A DNA stretch of 42,142 bases from RGIG4140 sp045635565 (GTDB taxonomy: Bacteria; Pseudomonadota; Alphaproteobacteria; CAAHEQ01; UBA3637), in contig JAZTVX010000016.1 of NCBI GenBank assembly GCA_045635565.1, positions 1 to 42,142 on the forward strand. The letters run 5' to 3'. Position 1 is the stretch's first letter, and each line of letters starts with the position of its first letter. The position numbers were made by a program, and so were the translations under genes. This document shows, one piece after another, positions 24,058 through 33,055 of the stretch. Below the pieces are notes generated by a model. That model saw only the letters and a list, made by a program, of their open reading frames with translations, was not told the origin of the DNA and made no database searches.

Positions 24058-24090
24058 AAAAAGGTGCGGTTAACTGCCGCACCTTTGTTT
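24058..24090. terminator. Bidirectional terminator
   Basis: AAAGGTGCGG and CCGCACCTTT flank a 7-base loop with T-rich tails on both strands, between the DUF3489 remnant and the convergent DUF262 gene. Confidence 0.8.
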
Positions 24091-26151
24091 TTAACCATCT
24101 AATTGTTCATTTAACGCTTGCGATATGATTGATATAACATAATCAATTTTAGTTACATCATCAATATGTATTCCGACTTCTCCTGTTCCCCATCGTCCTT
24201 TGCCTTTATAATCAACGCACATTCCTTCGGGGTCATGTATTTTATCAAAATCAATATTGACAGTTATGAATAAAGCATTTTTTTGAGGAACGATATCAAC
24301 AAAATTTGTATCAGCTTTATATGCAATATATAACTTTGTATATTCTCTTTTGACCGAGGAATCTAAGTTCATTATTTTTTTATCAAGCTCATTATATAAA
24401 CTTAATGTTTCTTCTGAAAAACTGTCGGAATAAATATCAAAAGTGTATTCACTTCTTTTTTTCAATGGTTTTTCTTTATATTGCTGTAACACTTCTTCTG
24501 ATACAGAAGGGAATTTCCAAATTTGAATAGCATTTTTAGATAGAATTTCTGCTCTTTCTTTAATTTTGTCAGCATTCCATTCAGTTTGATTGCGAATGTA
24601 AGAATTTAAACGCAAACCAGTATCAGAAAATCCGCCCTTCATAGTCAATTTATCATTAAACGATCTATCACTCATTTCTGAATTATAGGCAGTTAGTGTT
24701 AAATTTCCTATGGTGTGAAGATATTGTGTATGAATTGCTTGCCAATCTTTACCAAGAGCTTCCTTCCATCCATTACGTAAATTTTCATTTTCAGGCATTA
24801 CGTGTTCTATTGTAAATGATCCAAGATCAAGTTTTTCCTTGTTGTCGTATCTTTCAAGTTTGCCAAGTATGTATTGACGGATACGCATGTGATAAATATC
24901 TTTGTCTACAAAGCGTTGAGAAAATTCTTCATTTTTGGGAAACTCTTTATAAGAATCAAGCAAAATGTAATTTGCACATATCGAATTTACGTAATCATTT
25001 GCATTAATTTTATTCCTCATTACTGCAAACGTTTTATTTAATGAGTTTGTAGGAATTTCACAAATTGCTCGTCTAAACACATAGCTTTCTGTAAAACGTA
25101 ATATTTTTATAAAATCTTCTCTTGTTATCTTATCATTGTTGTAATCATTGTAGACATACATAAGGAATGGATATGCAACTTCCATTCGTAAAAGTCTTAT
25201 GTCTGCAAAAATTTCATTTAATTCATTATCGTTTGTTTCAGAAAAAATAATGTTTGTATAGCATTTAGCGTAATTATAGATATCGTTACAGTGCTCCATA
25301 TTTGTTATATTCAGACTTTGATGATATTTCTTAAATTCTTCGTAAACATTACCTTCTTTGGGAATTCTTGAAATTTTCATAGTGATGTAGTCTCTGAAAA
25401 AACGATCCATTAGTTCCGATTGCTTTTCGTAATTAAATAATTTTTCAGTAGGCATCCACTTTTTGTTATATAAATCTGTTTGTTCTTGGTTGCTTAATCC
25501 CATTAAAATATAATTTCGGATTAAATCTGATTGAGATAAATCAAGTCCTGTTGAGTTTAAGCTCTCAAAAATAGACTGAGGATTGTCTGAAGACGGATCG
25601 AGAATAATATTAACAATTTGCAGTTTCGCAATTGCATTTTCTATTTGTTCTTGTGTTAAATCAGAAGAACTAATTTGTCTTGAGAAAAAGTTATAGGCAT
25701 CTAATACACGAGAGTTTTTAACATCATCTATTGGAACATTTTCTATTAATTTTATAAGAACGTCTTTATCATTGTATGTTAAAGCAAGCTTATATTTATC
25801 GTTTTCGTTTTCTGTATCATTTTTTAAGAATTTTCTTGTGATACTGCTTTTAATTCCCTGTGAGGTTAAATAATCACGAAGTGCAGTCAGTAAAATCGTT
25901 AATGTGGTTAAACGCTGCTGACCATCAATAACCATGAATTTAGATGTGCCAGAGATAGATGCACTTTCAATAACACAAACAATAGAACCAATAAAATGGC
26001 CTTTTTTATTATGCTTTTCTAGGAAAACAATATCTTCCCACAATTTACTACATTGTTCTTCTTTCCAACTATACATACGTTGATATAATGGGACAATAAA
26101 TTGGGTATCGCTATTGAAAATTTTTAGTACGTTTCCGTCTTCTGCCTTCAT
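24091..26151 (-). CDS. DUF262-DUF1524-DUF5655 protein (GmrSD-like)
   Basis: 686 aa from the ATG at 26151 (GAGGA upstream); a GTG lies at 26163. The N-terminal DUF262 domain shows FIVPLYQRMYSWKEEQ and VIDGQQRLTTLTILL, the DGQQR nucleotide-binding and hydrolysis motif. Near residues 450-510 the DUF1524 HNH-type nuclease appears as TIEHVMPEN and HTIGNLTLTAYNSEMSDR. The last 120 residues match DUF5655 (TKLYIAYKADTNFVDIVPQK, GRWGTGEVGIHI). DUF262/DUF1524 pairs form type IV restriction enzymes such as GmrSD that cut modified phage DNA. All motifs are intact. It lies in prophage and island debris, consistent with a defence role. Target specificity is unknown. Confidence 0.85.
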   Translation of the reverse strand: MKAEDGNVLKIFNSDTQFIVPLYQRMYSWKEEQCSKLWEDIVFLEKHNKKGHFIGSIVCVIESASISGTSKFMVIDGQQRLTTLTILLTALRDYLTSQGIKSSITRKFLKNDTENENDKYKLALTYNDKDVLIKLIENVPIDDVKNSRVLDAYNFFSRQISSSDLTQEQIENAIAKLQIVNIILDPSSDNPQSIFESLNSTGLDLSQSDLIRNYILMGLSNQEQTDLYNKKWMPTEKLFNYEKQSELMDRFFRDYITMKISRIPKEGNVYEEFKKYHQSLNITNMEHCNDIYNYAKCYTNIIFSETNDNELNEIFADIRLLRMEVAYPFLMYVYNDYNNDKITREDFIKILRFTESYVFRRAICEIPTNSLNKTFAVMRNKINANDYVNSICANYILLDSYKEFPKNEEFSQRFVDKDIYHMRIRQYILGKLERYDNKEKLDLGSFTIEHVMPENENLRNGWKEALGKDWQAIHTQYLHTIGNLTLTAYNSEMSDRSFNDKLTMKGGFSDTGLRLNSYIRNQTEWNADKIKERAEILSKNAIQIWKFPSVSEEVLQQYKEKPLKKRSEYTFDIYSDSFSEETLSLYNELDKKIMNLDSSVKREYTKLYIAYKADTNFVDIVPQKNALFITVNIDFDKIHDPEGMCVDYKGKGRWGTGEVGIHIDDVTKIDYVISIISQALNEQLDG

Positions 26152-26200
26152 GAAAATCCTCACTTTTGATATAAAACTTTTGGTATTCTATGAAATGCCA

Positions 26201-26237
26201 AAATAAAAAGCAACAAAAATTAAATTTTTTGTTGCTT
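26201..26237 (-). terminator. Terminator after the small protein at 26256
   Basis: AAGCAACAAAAA and TTTTTGTTGCTT pair around a short loop, with a T-rich tail on the minus strand, 19 bp past the stop of the 65-aa gene. Confidence 0.7.
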
Positions 26238-26255
26238 CAATGCCACAATTTGACA

Positions 26256-26453
26256 TTATTCGACTTCAAACCATTCCATGCAGGTCATTAGCAGGTAGTC
26301 GTAATTCCCGGAAGTCGCTTCAGCATAAAACTTATCTCGTTCTTCCTTAGATAAACCGGCTTGTCTCATAGCACGCAGGCAAATTCCTAAGATGCTGAAT
26401 GCGTTTCCGTTTTGACCGATTAACTCGACTATGATATCAGGATATTTGGGCAT
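26256..26453 (-). CDS. Small conserved prophage-associated protein
   Basis: 65 aa with a strong ribosome-binding site (GGAGGAGAG). The sequence YPDIIVELIGQNGNAFSILG and SKEERDKFYAEATSGNYD resembles a short conserved protein found in many prophages and plasmids, with no known role. An upstream frame overlaps its start: MKDFVMQELKELEERHAQIS ends at about 26437 and may be another tiny phage gene. Confidence 0.6.
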   Translation of the reverse strand: MPKYPDIIVELIGQNGNAFSILGICLRAMRQAGLSKEERDKFYAEATSGNYDYLLMTCMEWFEVE

Positions 26454-26562
26454 GTCTCTCCTCCAGTTCTTTAAGTTCTTGCATCACAAAATCTTTCATT
26501 TTAATCGCTTCAGAACCGAAATTAATAATGGAACCACCTTCCTCAACAGAGACATAACGTTC

Positions 26563-26970
26563 TCAGCGGTTAAGCCTTTTTAATTCTTGTACTTGATTCC
26601 ACAAATCCATAGGAATTATCGCTTTGTGTAGTCCATCAAACAATTCTGTTTTGTAAGGTATTTTTCCAATATAAATAGGATTACGGAGTAAATTATTAAT
26701 CATCGCATGGTTAAAAGACAAGGCAACTTCTCTTTGACTATTACGAACTTTACGAGCTTTAGAGTGATAGCCCATTTCGTTGGCATTTCTACTTACTTGA
26801 ACTTCTGATCGATAACGTAAGTATTCTTCAAACAAGTAGCGAACTATTTTTGCTTCCTCCTGATTAACTACTAATTTTTTATTTTTAACATCGTAGCCAA
26901 GGGGAACGCTACCACCAGTCCACATACCTTTTTTCTTGGTGGCGGCAATTTTGTCTCGGATACGTTCAGC
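26563..26970 (-). pseudogene. Remnant of a large serine recombinase
   Basis: The frame opens after TAA at 26971 and reads AERIRDKIAATKKKGMWTGG, PLGYDVKNKKLVVNQEEAKIVRYLF and NLLRNPIYIGKIPYK, the recombinase-domain signatures of large serine integrases. The N-terminal catalytic domain with its Ser and the C-terminal zinc and coiled-coil regions are missing. After the stop at 26563 the same frame runs on as ERYVSVEEGGSIINFGS, which looks like a different phage gene joined by deletion. Probably the former integrase of the prophage or an older element. Confidence 0.7.
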
Positions 26971-27094
26971 TTACAGATAATTACTTCCAAGTGCCGAATA
27001 AGTTTATTTGCAGATAGTTGTAAAATTTTATACTTTGCGTATCATGAACCTCCCCCTGATCACGCAGGGCGTGTCACGTTCGATACCACAAACC

Positions 27095-27129
27095 GTTTGT
27101 GTCAATAATGGTCTTTTATCGACACAAAC
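27095..27129. repeat. 14-bp inverted repeat downstream of sdaA
   Basis: GTTTGTGTCAATAA (27095-27108) pairs with 27116-27129 with one mismatch and a 7-base loop. It has no T-run. It lies past the serine dehydratase stop, at the edge between island debris and core genes, and may act as a transcript end or a boundary scar. Confidence 0.45.
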
Positions 27130-27154
27130 AATCTGTTTTGAAACGGTTTCTCCC

Positions 27155-28531
27155 TTAACAGGTAAAGGCATTTTTGGCTAAACCAGCCAAAGCCGTTTCT
27201 TTATAATCATCAGATAAATGTTTGCCCGTTTCATACATGGTTTTGATGACACTGTCTAATGTAATCAAGTGGTTTCCGTTCCCTCGTAAGGCTAATCGGG
27301 CAGAATTGACGGCTTTAACGGCACTGATAGCGTTGCGTTCAATGCACGGAATTTGAACATAACCACAAACAGGGTCACATGTTAAACCCAAGTGATGTTC
27401 CATGGCTATTTCTGCCGCATTTTCAATTTGTTGTATCGTTCCACCCAATGCTGCCGTTAATCCCGCAGCCGCCATGGAACAGGCAACACCAACTTCGCCC
27501 TGACAACCGACTTCGGCACCTGAAATTGAGGCGTTTGTCCGGTATAAACTGCAAATTGCTGATGCTGTCAGCAAAAATTCACCCATGCCCAAAGCAATGT
27601 CAAATGGTGATTTTTTAGAAGCAAACCGTTCGTAATACCGTAAAACAGCCGGCAAAACACCAGCCGAGCCCATCGTCGGTGCCGTCACAATTTGCCCACC
27701 ACAAGCATTTTCTTCGGCAACAGCAAATGCCCATAAGTTAATCCAATCAACAATCATGAGTGGGTCTTGATCATTGTTGTAAAATTTTTCTTCCAACCGT
27801 CGATAAATAATCGGGGCACGTCGGGGAATACCTAACTCACCGGGGAGTTGTCCTTCTGTTACAGAACCCCGTTCAATGGCTGTTTGCATGATTTTAACAA
27901 TTTGTTCTATCCGTTGGCGGATTTCTTTAAACGAGTGCATGGATTCTTCATTTTTCATGACGATTTCGGCAATACGCATGTTATGATTTGTGCATTGTTG
28001 TATCAATTCGGAACAACTGTTAAACGGATAAGGAACATCGTATTGAACAGTCTGTTTTTGACCCAATTCATCTTGACGAACAACTGTTCCTCCCCCGATT
28101 GAAAAATAAATTTCTTCTTTGATGAGATTGTCTTGTTCATCGAAAGCCTGAAATTTCATACCATTGGAATGTTCCGGTAAAAAAGTTTGTTTATCCAATA
28201 TAATGTCTTTTTTAATTTGGAATGCAATCAGATAACGACCATCCAAAACCAATTGGCCGGATTGCTGAACCTGTCCGATGTAATCCATGGATAAATCCAT
28301 TTTGTCGGCTTCCAATCCCATGAGCCCATATACAACAGCATTTGGCGTACCGTGACCGATACCCGTTAATGCCAAAGAGCCGTATAACGTCGTTAAGACC
28401 CGTTTAACGGGGGTTGTTGATTGTTGTAACAAGTCCCGTGCAAAACGGGCTGATGCTCGCATCGGACCGACTGTGTGTGAACTGGACGGACCGATACCAA
28501 TGGAAAAGATATCAAAAAAACTGTGATACAT
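27155..28531 (-). CDS. sdaA: L-serine dehydratase (single-chain, iron-sulfur)
   Basis: 458 aa from the ATG at 28531, which has AAAGGA 8 bp upstream. It converts L-serine to pyruvate and ammonia with a 4Fe-4S cluster in the cytoplasm. The N-terminal domain begins DIFSIGIGPSSSHTVGPMRA, the classical signature. The catalytic domain has ENACGGQIVTAPTMGSAGV, GCQGEVGVACSMAAAG and LTCDPVCGYVQIPCIERNA, which supply the cluster cysteines. Length is that of the fused alpha-beta type. It stands alone at the start of the core-gene block. Confidence 0.93.
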   Translation of the reverse strand: MYHSFFDIFSIGIGPSSSHTVGPMRASARFARDLLQQSTTPVKRVLTTLYGSLALTGIGHGTPNAVVYGLMGLEADKMDLSMDYIGQVQQSGQLVLDGRYLIAFQIKKDIILDKQTFLPEHSNGMKFQAFDEQDNLIKEEIYFSIGGGTVVRQDELGQKQTVQYDVPYPFNSCSELIQQCTNHNMRIAEIVMKNEESMHSFKEIRQRIEQIVKIMQTAIERGSVTEGQLPGELGIPRRAPIIYRRLEEKFYNNDQDPLMIVDWINLWAFAVAEENACGGQIVTAPTMGSAGVLPAVLRYYERFASKKSPFDIALGMGEFLLTASAICSLYRTNASISGAEVGCQGEVGVACSMAAAGLTAALGGTIQQIENAAEIAMEHHLGLTCDPVCGYVQIPCIERNAISAVKAVNSARLALRGNGNHLITLDSVIKTMYETGKHLSDDYKETALAGLAKNAFTC

Positions 28532-28765
28532 ATTAAAATCCTTTATCATATTTATTATGTGCAAATAACGCACTGTATGGGAATAGATTAACCGATAAAG
28601 ATTAACAATTTATTGACAGATTGTTGTTTGATAATAAAATAATAAGTTCAAAAGAATTTTGCTTGACTTTTTCACAAAAAAAAGGCAACTTGTCTAACGG
28701 ATTTATAATAAATCAGAATGAAAAACAATATTTCTGAATCATGATTAACGTTAAAGAGAGTGCAC

Positions 28766-29053
28766 ATGAGTTTTAATGAAAAAACACTAAAAAACGTTGC
28801 CGGTTTGGCACGATTACGGTTTCCCGAAGAACAGGAAGCAAAATTTATGCAAGATATTAACGGTATTTTAACTTGGGTCGAAGAATTGAAAGAGATCGAT
28901 GTGACAGATGTTGAACCACTGGTATCTGTATCTCCCCGTGAAAATGCTGTTCGTCCTGATATTGTAACGGTTGGTGGATTACAAAAAGAATTGATGGCAA
29001 ATGCCCCTGAATCGGCTCACGGTTTTTATGTTGTCCCTAAAATGGTGGAGTAA
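28766..29053 (+). CDS. gatC: Asp/Glu-tRNA amidotransferase subunit C
   Basis: 95 aa from the ATG at 28766 (AGAGAG upstream). The N-terminal helix LKNVAGLARLRFPEEQ, then ILTWVEELKEIDVTDVEPLVSV and a final GFYVVPKMVE are the usual GatC pattern. GatC wraps round GatA and GatB and stabilises the complex that turns misacylated Glu-tRNA(Gln) or Asp-tRNA(Asn) into Gln- or Asn-tRNA. First gene of gatCAB, with 3-bp gaps between genes. Confidence 0.95.
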   Translation: MSFNEKTLKNVAGLARLRFPEEQEAKFMQDINGILTWVEELKEIDVTDVEPLVSVSPRENAVRPDIVTVGGLQKELMANAPESAHGFYVVPKMVE

Positions 29054-29056
29054 AAA

Positions 29057-30541
29057 ATGGTTTCAAAATTAACAGATTTAACAATTTCCGAAGCATTGGA
29101 TTTATTGGATAAAAAGGAAATTTCTTCCGTTGAACTGACACAGGCTCATTTGGCAGAAATGGAACGGGGGCGTGTTTTAAATGCTTACATTACCGAAACA
29201 CCGGAATTGGCTTTAAAAACAGCCGAAGAATCGGATAAAAAACGGTCATCTGGTGAACAAATCGGTCGTTTAGAAGGGATTCCGATTGCCAATAAAGATT
29301 TATATTGTACAAAGGGTATTCGTACAACGGCGGCTTCCAAAATTTTATCAAACTTTGTTCCACCGTATGAATCAACCGTAACACAACAACTCAAAGATGC
29401 CGGTACGGTTATGTTGGGTAAAGTCAATACAGACCAATTTGCGATGGGTGGTTCAACGATGACCAGTTATTTCGGAGTCACCAAAAACCCATGGGCTGAT
29501 GAAACCGGTGCATATAATTTAGTGCCAGGGGGGTCTTCCGGTGGGTCAGCCGCCGCTGTTGCTGCGGGCTTATGTATGGGGGCAACCGGTTCTGATACAG
29601 GTGGTTCCATTCGTCAACCGGCTTCATTTTGTGGTATTACAGGGATTAAACCGACTTACGGACGTTGTTCCCGATATGGAATAGTGGCTTTTGCTTCTTC
29701 GTTGGATCAAGCCGGTCCGATGGCTCGCAGTGTCAAGGATTGTGCCTTAATGTTGCGTGAAATGGCTGGTTTTGATGCGAAAGATTCGACGGTTGCCGAT
29801 ATGCCTGTTCCTGATTTTACACAAGCACTGACAGGTGACATTCGTGGTAAAAAAATCGGTATTCCCCGTGAATATCGCTCAAAAGATTTAAATCCGCAAG
29901 TGGCTGCTGTTTGGGATAAAGGGATTGCTTTTTTGAAAGATGCCGGTGCTGAAATTGTGGAAATTTCCATGCCCCATACAAAATATGCGTTACCGGTTTA
30001 CTACATTATTGCCTGTGCGGAAGCATCATCTAATCTGTCACGGTATGACGGTGTACGTTACACAACCCGTGTTGATGGTAAAACACTCAATGAAATGTAT
30101 GAAAATACACGAACAGACGGATTTGGACCCGAAGTCGTACGTCGTATTTTATTAGGAACATTTGTATTATCTGCCGGTTTTTATGATGCGTATTACATTC
30201 GGGCTCAACGGGTCAGACGTTTAATTTATAACGATTTCATTGAAGCCTTTAAACAGGTTGATGCCATTTTGGCACCTGCCGCACCGACAACGGCGTTATC
30301 ATATGATGAAATGAAAAATATGAAGCCGGTTGATACGTATTTGGGTGACGTTTTTACAACTCCGAGTTCGTTGGCCGGTGTGCCTTCTTTGGCGTTACCG
30401 ATTTCATTAGCTGAAAACGGATTACCTGTCGGATTACAGGTTATTGGTAAACATTTTGATGAAAATACGGTTTTCCAAGTGGCTCATGTGCTTGAAACAC
30501 AGGCTCAATTTGATAAAAAACCACACTATGTGAAAGGATAG
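29057..30541 (+). CDS. gatA: Asp/Glu-tRNA amidotransferase subunit A
   Basis: 494 aa, usual length. The amidase signature is complete: catalytic Lys in GIPIANKDLYCTKG (about residue 79), GGSSGGSAAAVAAGLC and the nucleophile region SDTGGSIRQPASFCGITG. GatA frees ammonia from glutamine and channels it to GatB. Second gene of the operon. Confidence 0.97.
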   Translation: MVSKLTDLTISEALDLLDKKEISSVELTQAHLAEMERGRVLNAYITETPELALKTAEESDKKRSSGEQIGRLEGIPIANKDLYCTKGIRTTAASKILSNFVPPYESTVTQQLKDAGTVMLGKVNTDQFAMGGSTMTSYFGVTKNPWADETGAYNLVPGGSSGGSAAAVAAGLCMGATGSDTGGSIRQPASFCGITGIKPTYGRCSRYGIVAFASSLDQAGPMARSVKDCALMLREMAGFDAKDSTVADMPVPDFTQALTGDIRGKKIGIPREYRSKDLNPQVAAVWDKGIAFLKDAGAEIVEISMPHTKYALPVYYIIACAEASSNLSRYDGVRYTTRVDGKTLNEMYENTRTDGFGPEVVRRILLGTFVLSAGFYDAYYIRAQRVRRLIYNDFIEAFKQVDAILAPAAPTTALSYDEMKNMKPVDTYLGDVFTTPSSLAGVPSLALPISLAENGLPVGLQVIGKHFDENTVFQVAHVLETQAQFDKKPHYVKG

Positions 30542-30544
30542 ACA

Positions 30545-32002
30545 ATGACATATACAATTGAAGGAAAAACAACCAATTGGGAATTGGTTATCGGATTGGA
30601 AGTTCACTGTCAGATTATTTCCGAATCTAAGGTTTTTTCGCCATCATCTGCTGTTTTCGGGGCTGAACAAAACACACACGTTTCTTTTATTGATGCTGCT
30701 TTTCCGGGGATGTTACCGGTTGTTAATGAAAAATGTATTGAACAATGTGTTAAAACAGGTATGGGCTTAAATGCCGTTATCAATAAGTATTCCCGCTTTG
30801 ACCGGAAAAATTATTTTTATGCCGATTTACCACAGGGATATCAAATCAGCCAGTTATATCATCCGATTGTCGGAGAAGGTTATATTGAAGTTACCACATC
30901 GGAAGGGACACGTAAAATCGGTGTTGAACGGTTGCATTTGGAACAAGATGCTGCTAAATCCATCCATGATATGAGTCCAACATCTTCCTTTATCGATTTG
31001 AACAGATGTGGTGTCGGTTTAATGGAAATCGTTTCGAAACCGGATATGCATTCCCCTGAAGAAGCCGGTGAATATTTACGTCAGTTACGGGCTATTGTTC
31101 GTGCTTTGGGTACATGTGACGGAAACATGGATGAAGGGTCTATGCGATGTGACGTTAATATTTCTGTTCGTCCGGTCGGTGAAACAGCATTACGCAATCG
31201 GGTTGAAGTTAAAAATGTTAACTCTGTTCGATTTGTCATGCAGGCTATTGAAATTGAAGCCAAACGTCAAATTGATATTTACGAAAATGGCGGAACGATT
31301 GATCAGCAAACACGGTTATTTGATTCGGTTAATTTAGAAACACGAGCCATGCGTTCCAAAGAAAATGCCAATGACTATCGTTATTTCCCGGATCCGGATT
31401 TGTTGCCTGTTATTTTAACGGACGAATACATTGAAAATATCCGTCAGAATTTACCCGAATTGCCGGAAGCCAAGAAAAAACGGTATGTAGATACGATGGG
31501 ATTGACACCGTATGACGCCTCTGTTTTGACGGCTGATAAGGATATATCCTCTTACTTTGAAACGGCTTGTCACGGTCAAGATGCAAAAAAAGTAGCAAAC
31601 TGGGTGATGGGTGATTTGTTCGGTTATTTAAACAAATCAAATTTAACGATTACGCAAAGTCCTGTTTCGGCTGAAAATTTAGGGGCTTTGGTTGGGTTAA
31701 TTAACGACGGTACGATTTCCGGTAAAATTGCGAAAGAAGTTTTTGAAATTATGACACAAACGGGCAAATCTCCGGCTGTCATCGTGGAAGAAAAAGGATT
31801 AAAGCAAGTATCCGACACCGGTGCAATTGAAGCCTTGATTGGTGATATTTTAGGACAAAACATGGACAAGGTTGCTGAAATCAAAGCCGGCAAAGACAAA
31901 TTAAAAGGATGGTTTGTCGGGCAGATTATGAAAGCCTCACAAGGTAAAGTCAATCCGGCATTAGCCAATCAATTATTGGATAAAAAATTAAGTGAAATAT
32001 AA
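30545..32002 (+). CDS. gatB: Asp/Glu-tRNA amidotransferase subunit B
   Basis: 485 aa, usual length. It starts WELVIGLEVHCQ; DRKNYFYADLPQGYQISQ and RCDVNISVRP are core GatB motifs of the kinase-like domain that activates the tRNA-bound Glu or Asp. The C-terminal helical and YqeY-like tail (GQIMKASQGKVNPALANQLL) is complete. A terminator follows directly, closing the operon. Confidence 0.97.
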   Translation: MTYTIEGKTTNWELVIGLEVHCQIISESKVFSPSSAVFGAEQNTHVSFIDAAFPGMLPVVNEKCIEQCVKTGMGLNAVINKYSRFDRKNYFYADLPQGYQISQLYHPIVGEGYIEVTTSEGTRKIGVERLHLEQDAAKSIHDMSPTSSFIDLNRCGVGLMEIVSKPDMHSPEEAGEYLRQLRAIVRALGTCDGNMDEGSMRCDVNISVRPVGETALRNRVEVKNVNSVRFVMQAIEIEAKRQIDIYENGGTIDQQTRLFDSVNLETRAMRSKENANDYRYFPDPDLLPVILTDEYIENIRQNLPELPEAKKKRYVDTMGLTPYDASVLTADKDISSYFETACHGQDAKKVANWVMGDLFGYLNKSNLTITQSPVSAENLGALVGLINDGTISGKIAKEVFEIMTQTGKSPAVIVEEKGLKQVSDTGAIEALIGDILGQNMDKVAEIKAGKDKLKGWFVGQIMKASQGKVNPALANQLLDKKLSEI

Positions 32003-32020
32003 TATCCTTTTGTAGAAAGA

Positions 32021-32053
32021 AACGACAGATAGTTTTATCTGTCGTTTTTTTTT
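32021..32053 (+). terminator. Terminator of gatCAB
   Basis: AACGACAGATA and TATCTGTCGTT pair around a short loop, followed by a long T-run, 18 bp past the gatB stop. Confidence 0.9.
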
Positions 32054-32121
32054 GTTTTTATTATTGCTAATCAAAAAGTTGTTGCAATATTGTTAATGAG
32101 TGTACATAAAGTACGGTTGTA

Positions 32122-32811
32122 CTACCCTTCAGCAGACGTTGATGAATCAATCGATAAACGTCGTTGATTCTTTTTAAACCGTTTTTTGTAAAAATGATTG
32201 ATGCGTTGTTGCTTTTTGGTCTTTTTATAAAGAGAAGTATTCGTCGAAACAGAAACGTCTTCATCGGGAATTGTTTCAATCAAATGACGATTTTCCAATT
32301 CTTCTAACAAACGGGCAACCGTTTTATACGGCGATTCACAAAATGATTCAACCATGATATCGGCTTCACTATATAACGGATAACGTTCGGCAATCAATTG
32401 TTCTACAATTTTGCGATTGTCTGCTGCCGGCACCAATGGTCGATGTGAACGCCCTTGTGTGCGTTTAGAAATAACGTCTCCACCGGCTTTTAACCATATG
32501 GAAACGGCTTTTTCTTTCGATAATCGACGCGTCTTTTCCGATAAAAACGCATCCCCGCCCGAGGATAAAACACACGGTTCACCATTTAATAACCGATTCA
32601 TCATGCGTTCTTCTCCCAAACGAAATTCATCAACACCGAATTTGGCAAATAAATCCCGAATGGAGCAACCCATGCTTTTTTCAATTTCTTTATCACTGTC
32701 CACAAACGGCAATTGGAGTTTTTTGGACAAAATACGCCCCAAACTTGTTTTCCCGACCCCCATCATACCGACCAGTAAAATAATTTTGGGTTCTAACAAC
32801 TTTCGTTTCAT
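32122..32811 (-). CDS. aroK: Shikimate kinase with a basic C-terminal tail
   Basis: 229 aa from the ATG at 32811. It phosphorylates shikimate in aromatic amino acid synthesis. Visible are Walker A LVGMMGVGKTSLG, the shikimate-binding DSDKEIE, DEFRLGEE with its Arg, the lid GRSHRPLV and a RYPLYSEAD motif with its Arg. The usual GGG motif reads SSGGDAF, a small departure. About 45 residues beyond the normal end form a strongly basic tail (KKTKKQQRINHFYKKRFKK), which may bind nucleic acid or membrane. Divergent from the operon starting at 32903; in many alphaproteobacteria aroK also lies near xerD. Confidence 0.88.
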   Translation of the reverse strand: MKRKLLEPKIILLVGMMGVGKTSLGRILSKKLQLPFVDSDKEIEKSMGCSIRDLFAKFGVDEFRLGEERMMNRLLNGEPCVLSSGGDAFLSEKTRRLSKEKAVSIWLKAGGDVISKRTQGRSHRPLVPAADNRKIVEQLIAERYPLYSEADIMVESFCESPYKTVARLLEELENRHLIETIPDEDVSVSTNTSLYKKTKKQQRINHFYKKRFKKNQRRLSIDSSTSAEG

Positions 32812-32820
32812 GTTCTTTTC

Positions 32821-32850
32821 TTGACATCTCGTAATAAAATAGAGTAATAA
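32821..32850 (+). promoter_or_regulatory. Promoter of the 32903-39954 gene run
   Basis: TTGACA (32821-32826) and TAATAA (32845-32850) with an 18-bp spacer, between aroK and the small membrane protein gene. Confidence 0.55.
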
Positions 32851-32902
32851 TAAAACATCATAGCAGTTATTATTTATTTTGTCCAGTAAAAGGAACTTAA
32901 AA

Positions 32903-33055
32903 ATGTTAAACAAATCGGAAAAAAGTTATTTTTGGGTTAAAATATTCCTCCTTCTCGTCGTTGTGTTTTTTGTTGCAATGGCTTTTGTTCAACCGAAACC
33001 TGTTATTGAACAGGTGGAAAAACCATATGTGATAACGCCCCATGCTCAACAATAA
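32903..33055 (+). CDS. Small single-pass membrane protein, 50 aa
   Basis: A frame with AAAAGGAAC upstream. Residues 12-31 (VKIFLLLVVVFFVAMAFVQP) form one membrane helix, followed by a short polar tail. The stop overlaps the start of the next gene by 14 bp, implying coupling. No family is recognised. Confidence 0.6.
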   Translation: MLNKSEKSYFWVKIFLLLVVVFFVAMAFVQPKPVIEQVEKPYVITPHAQQ

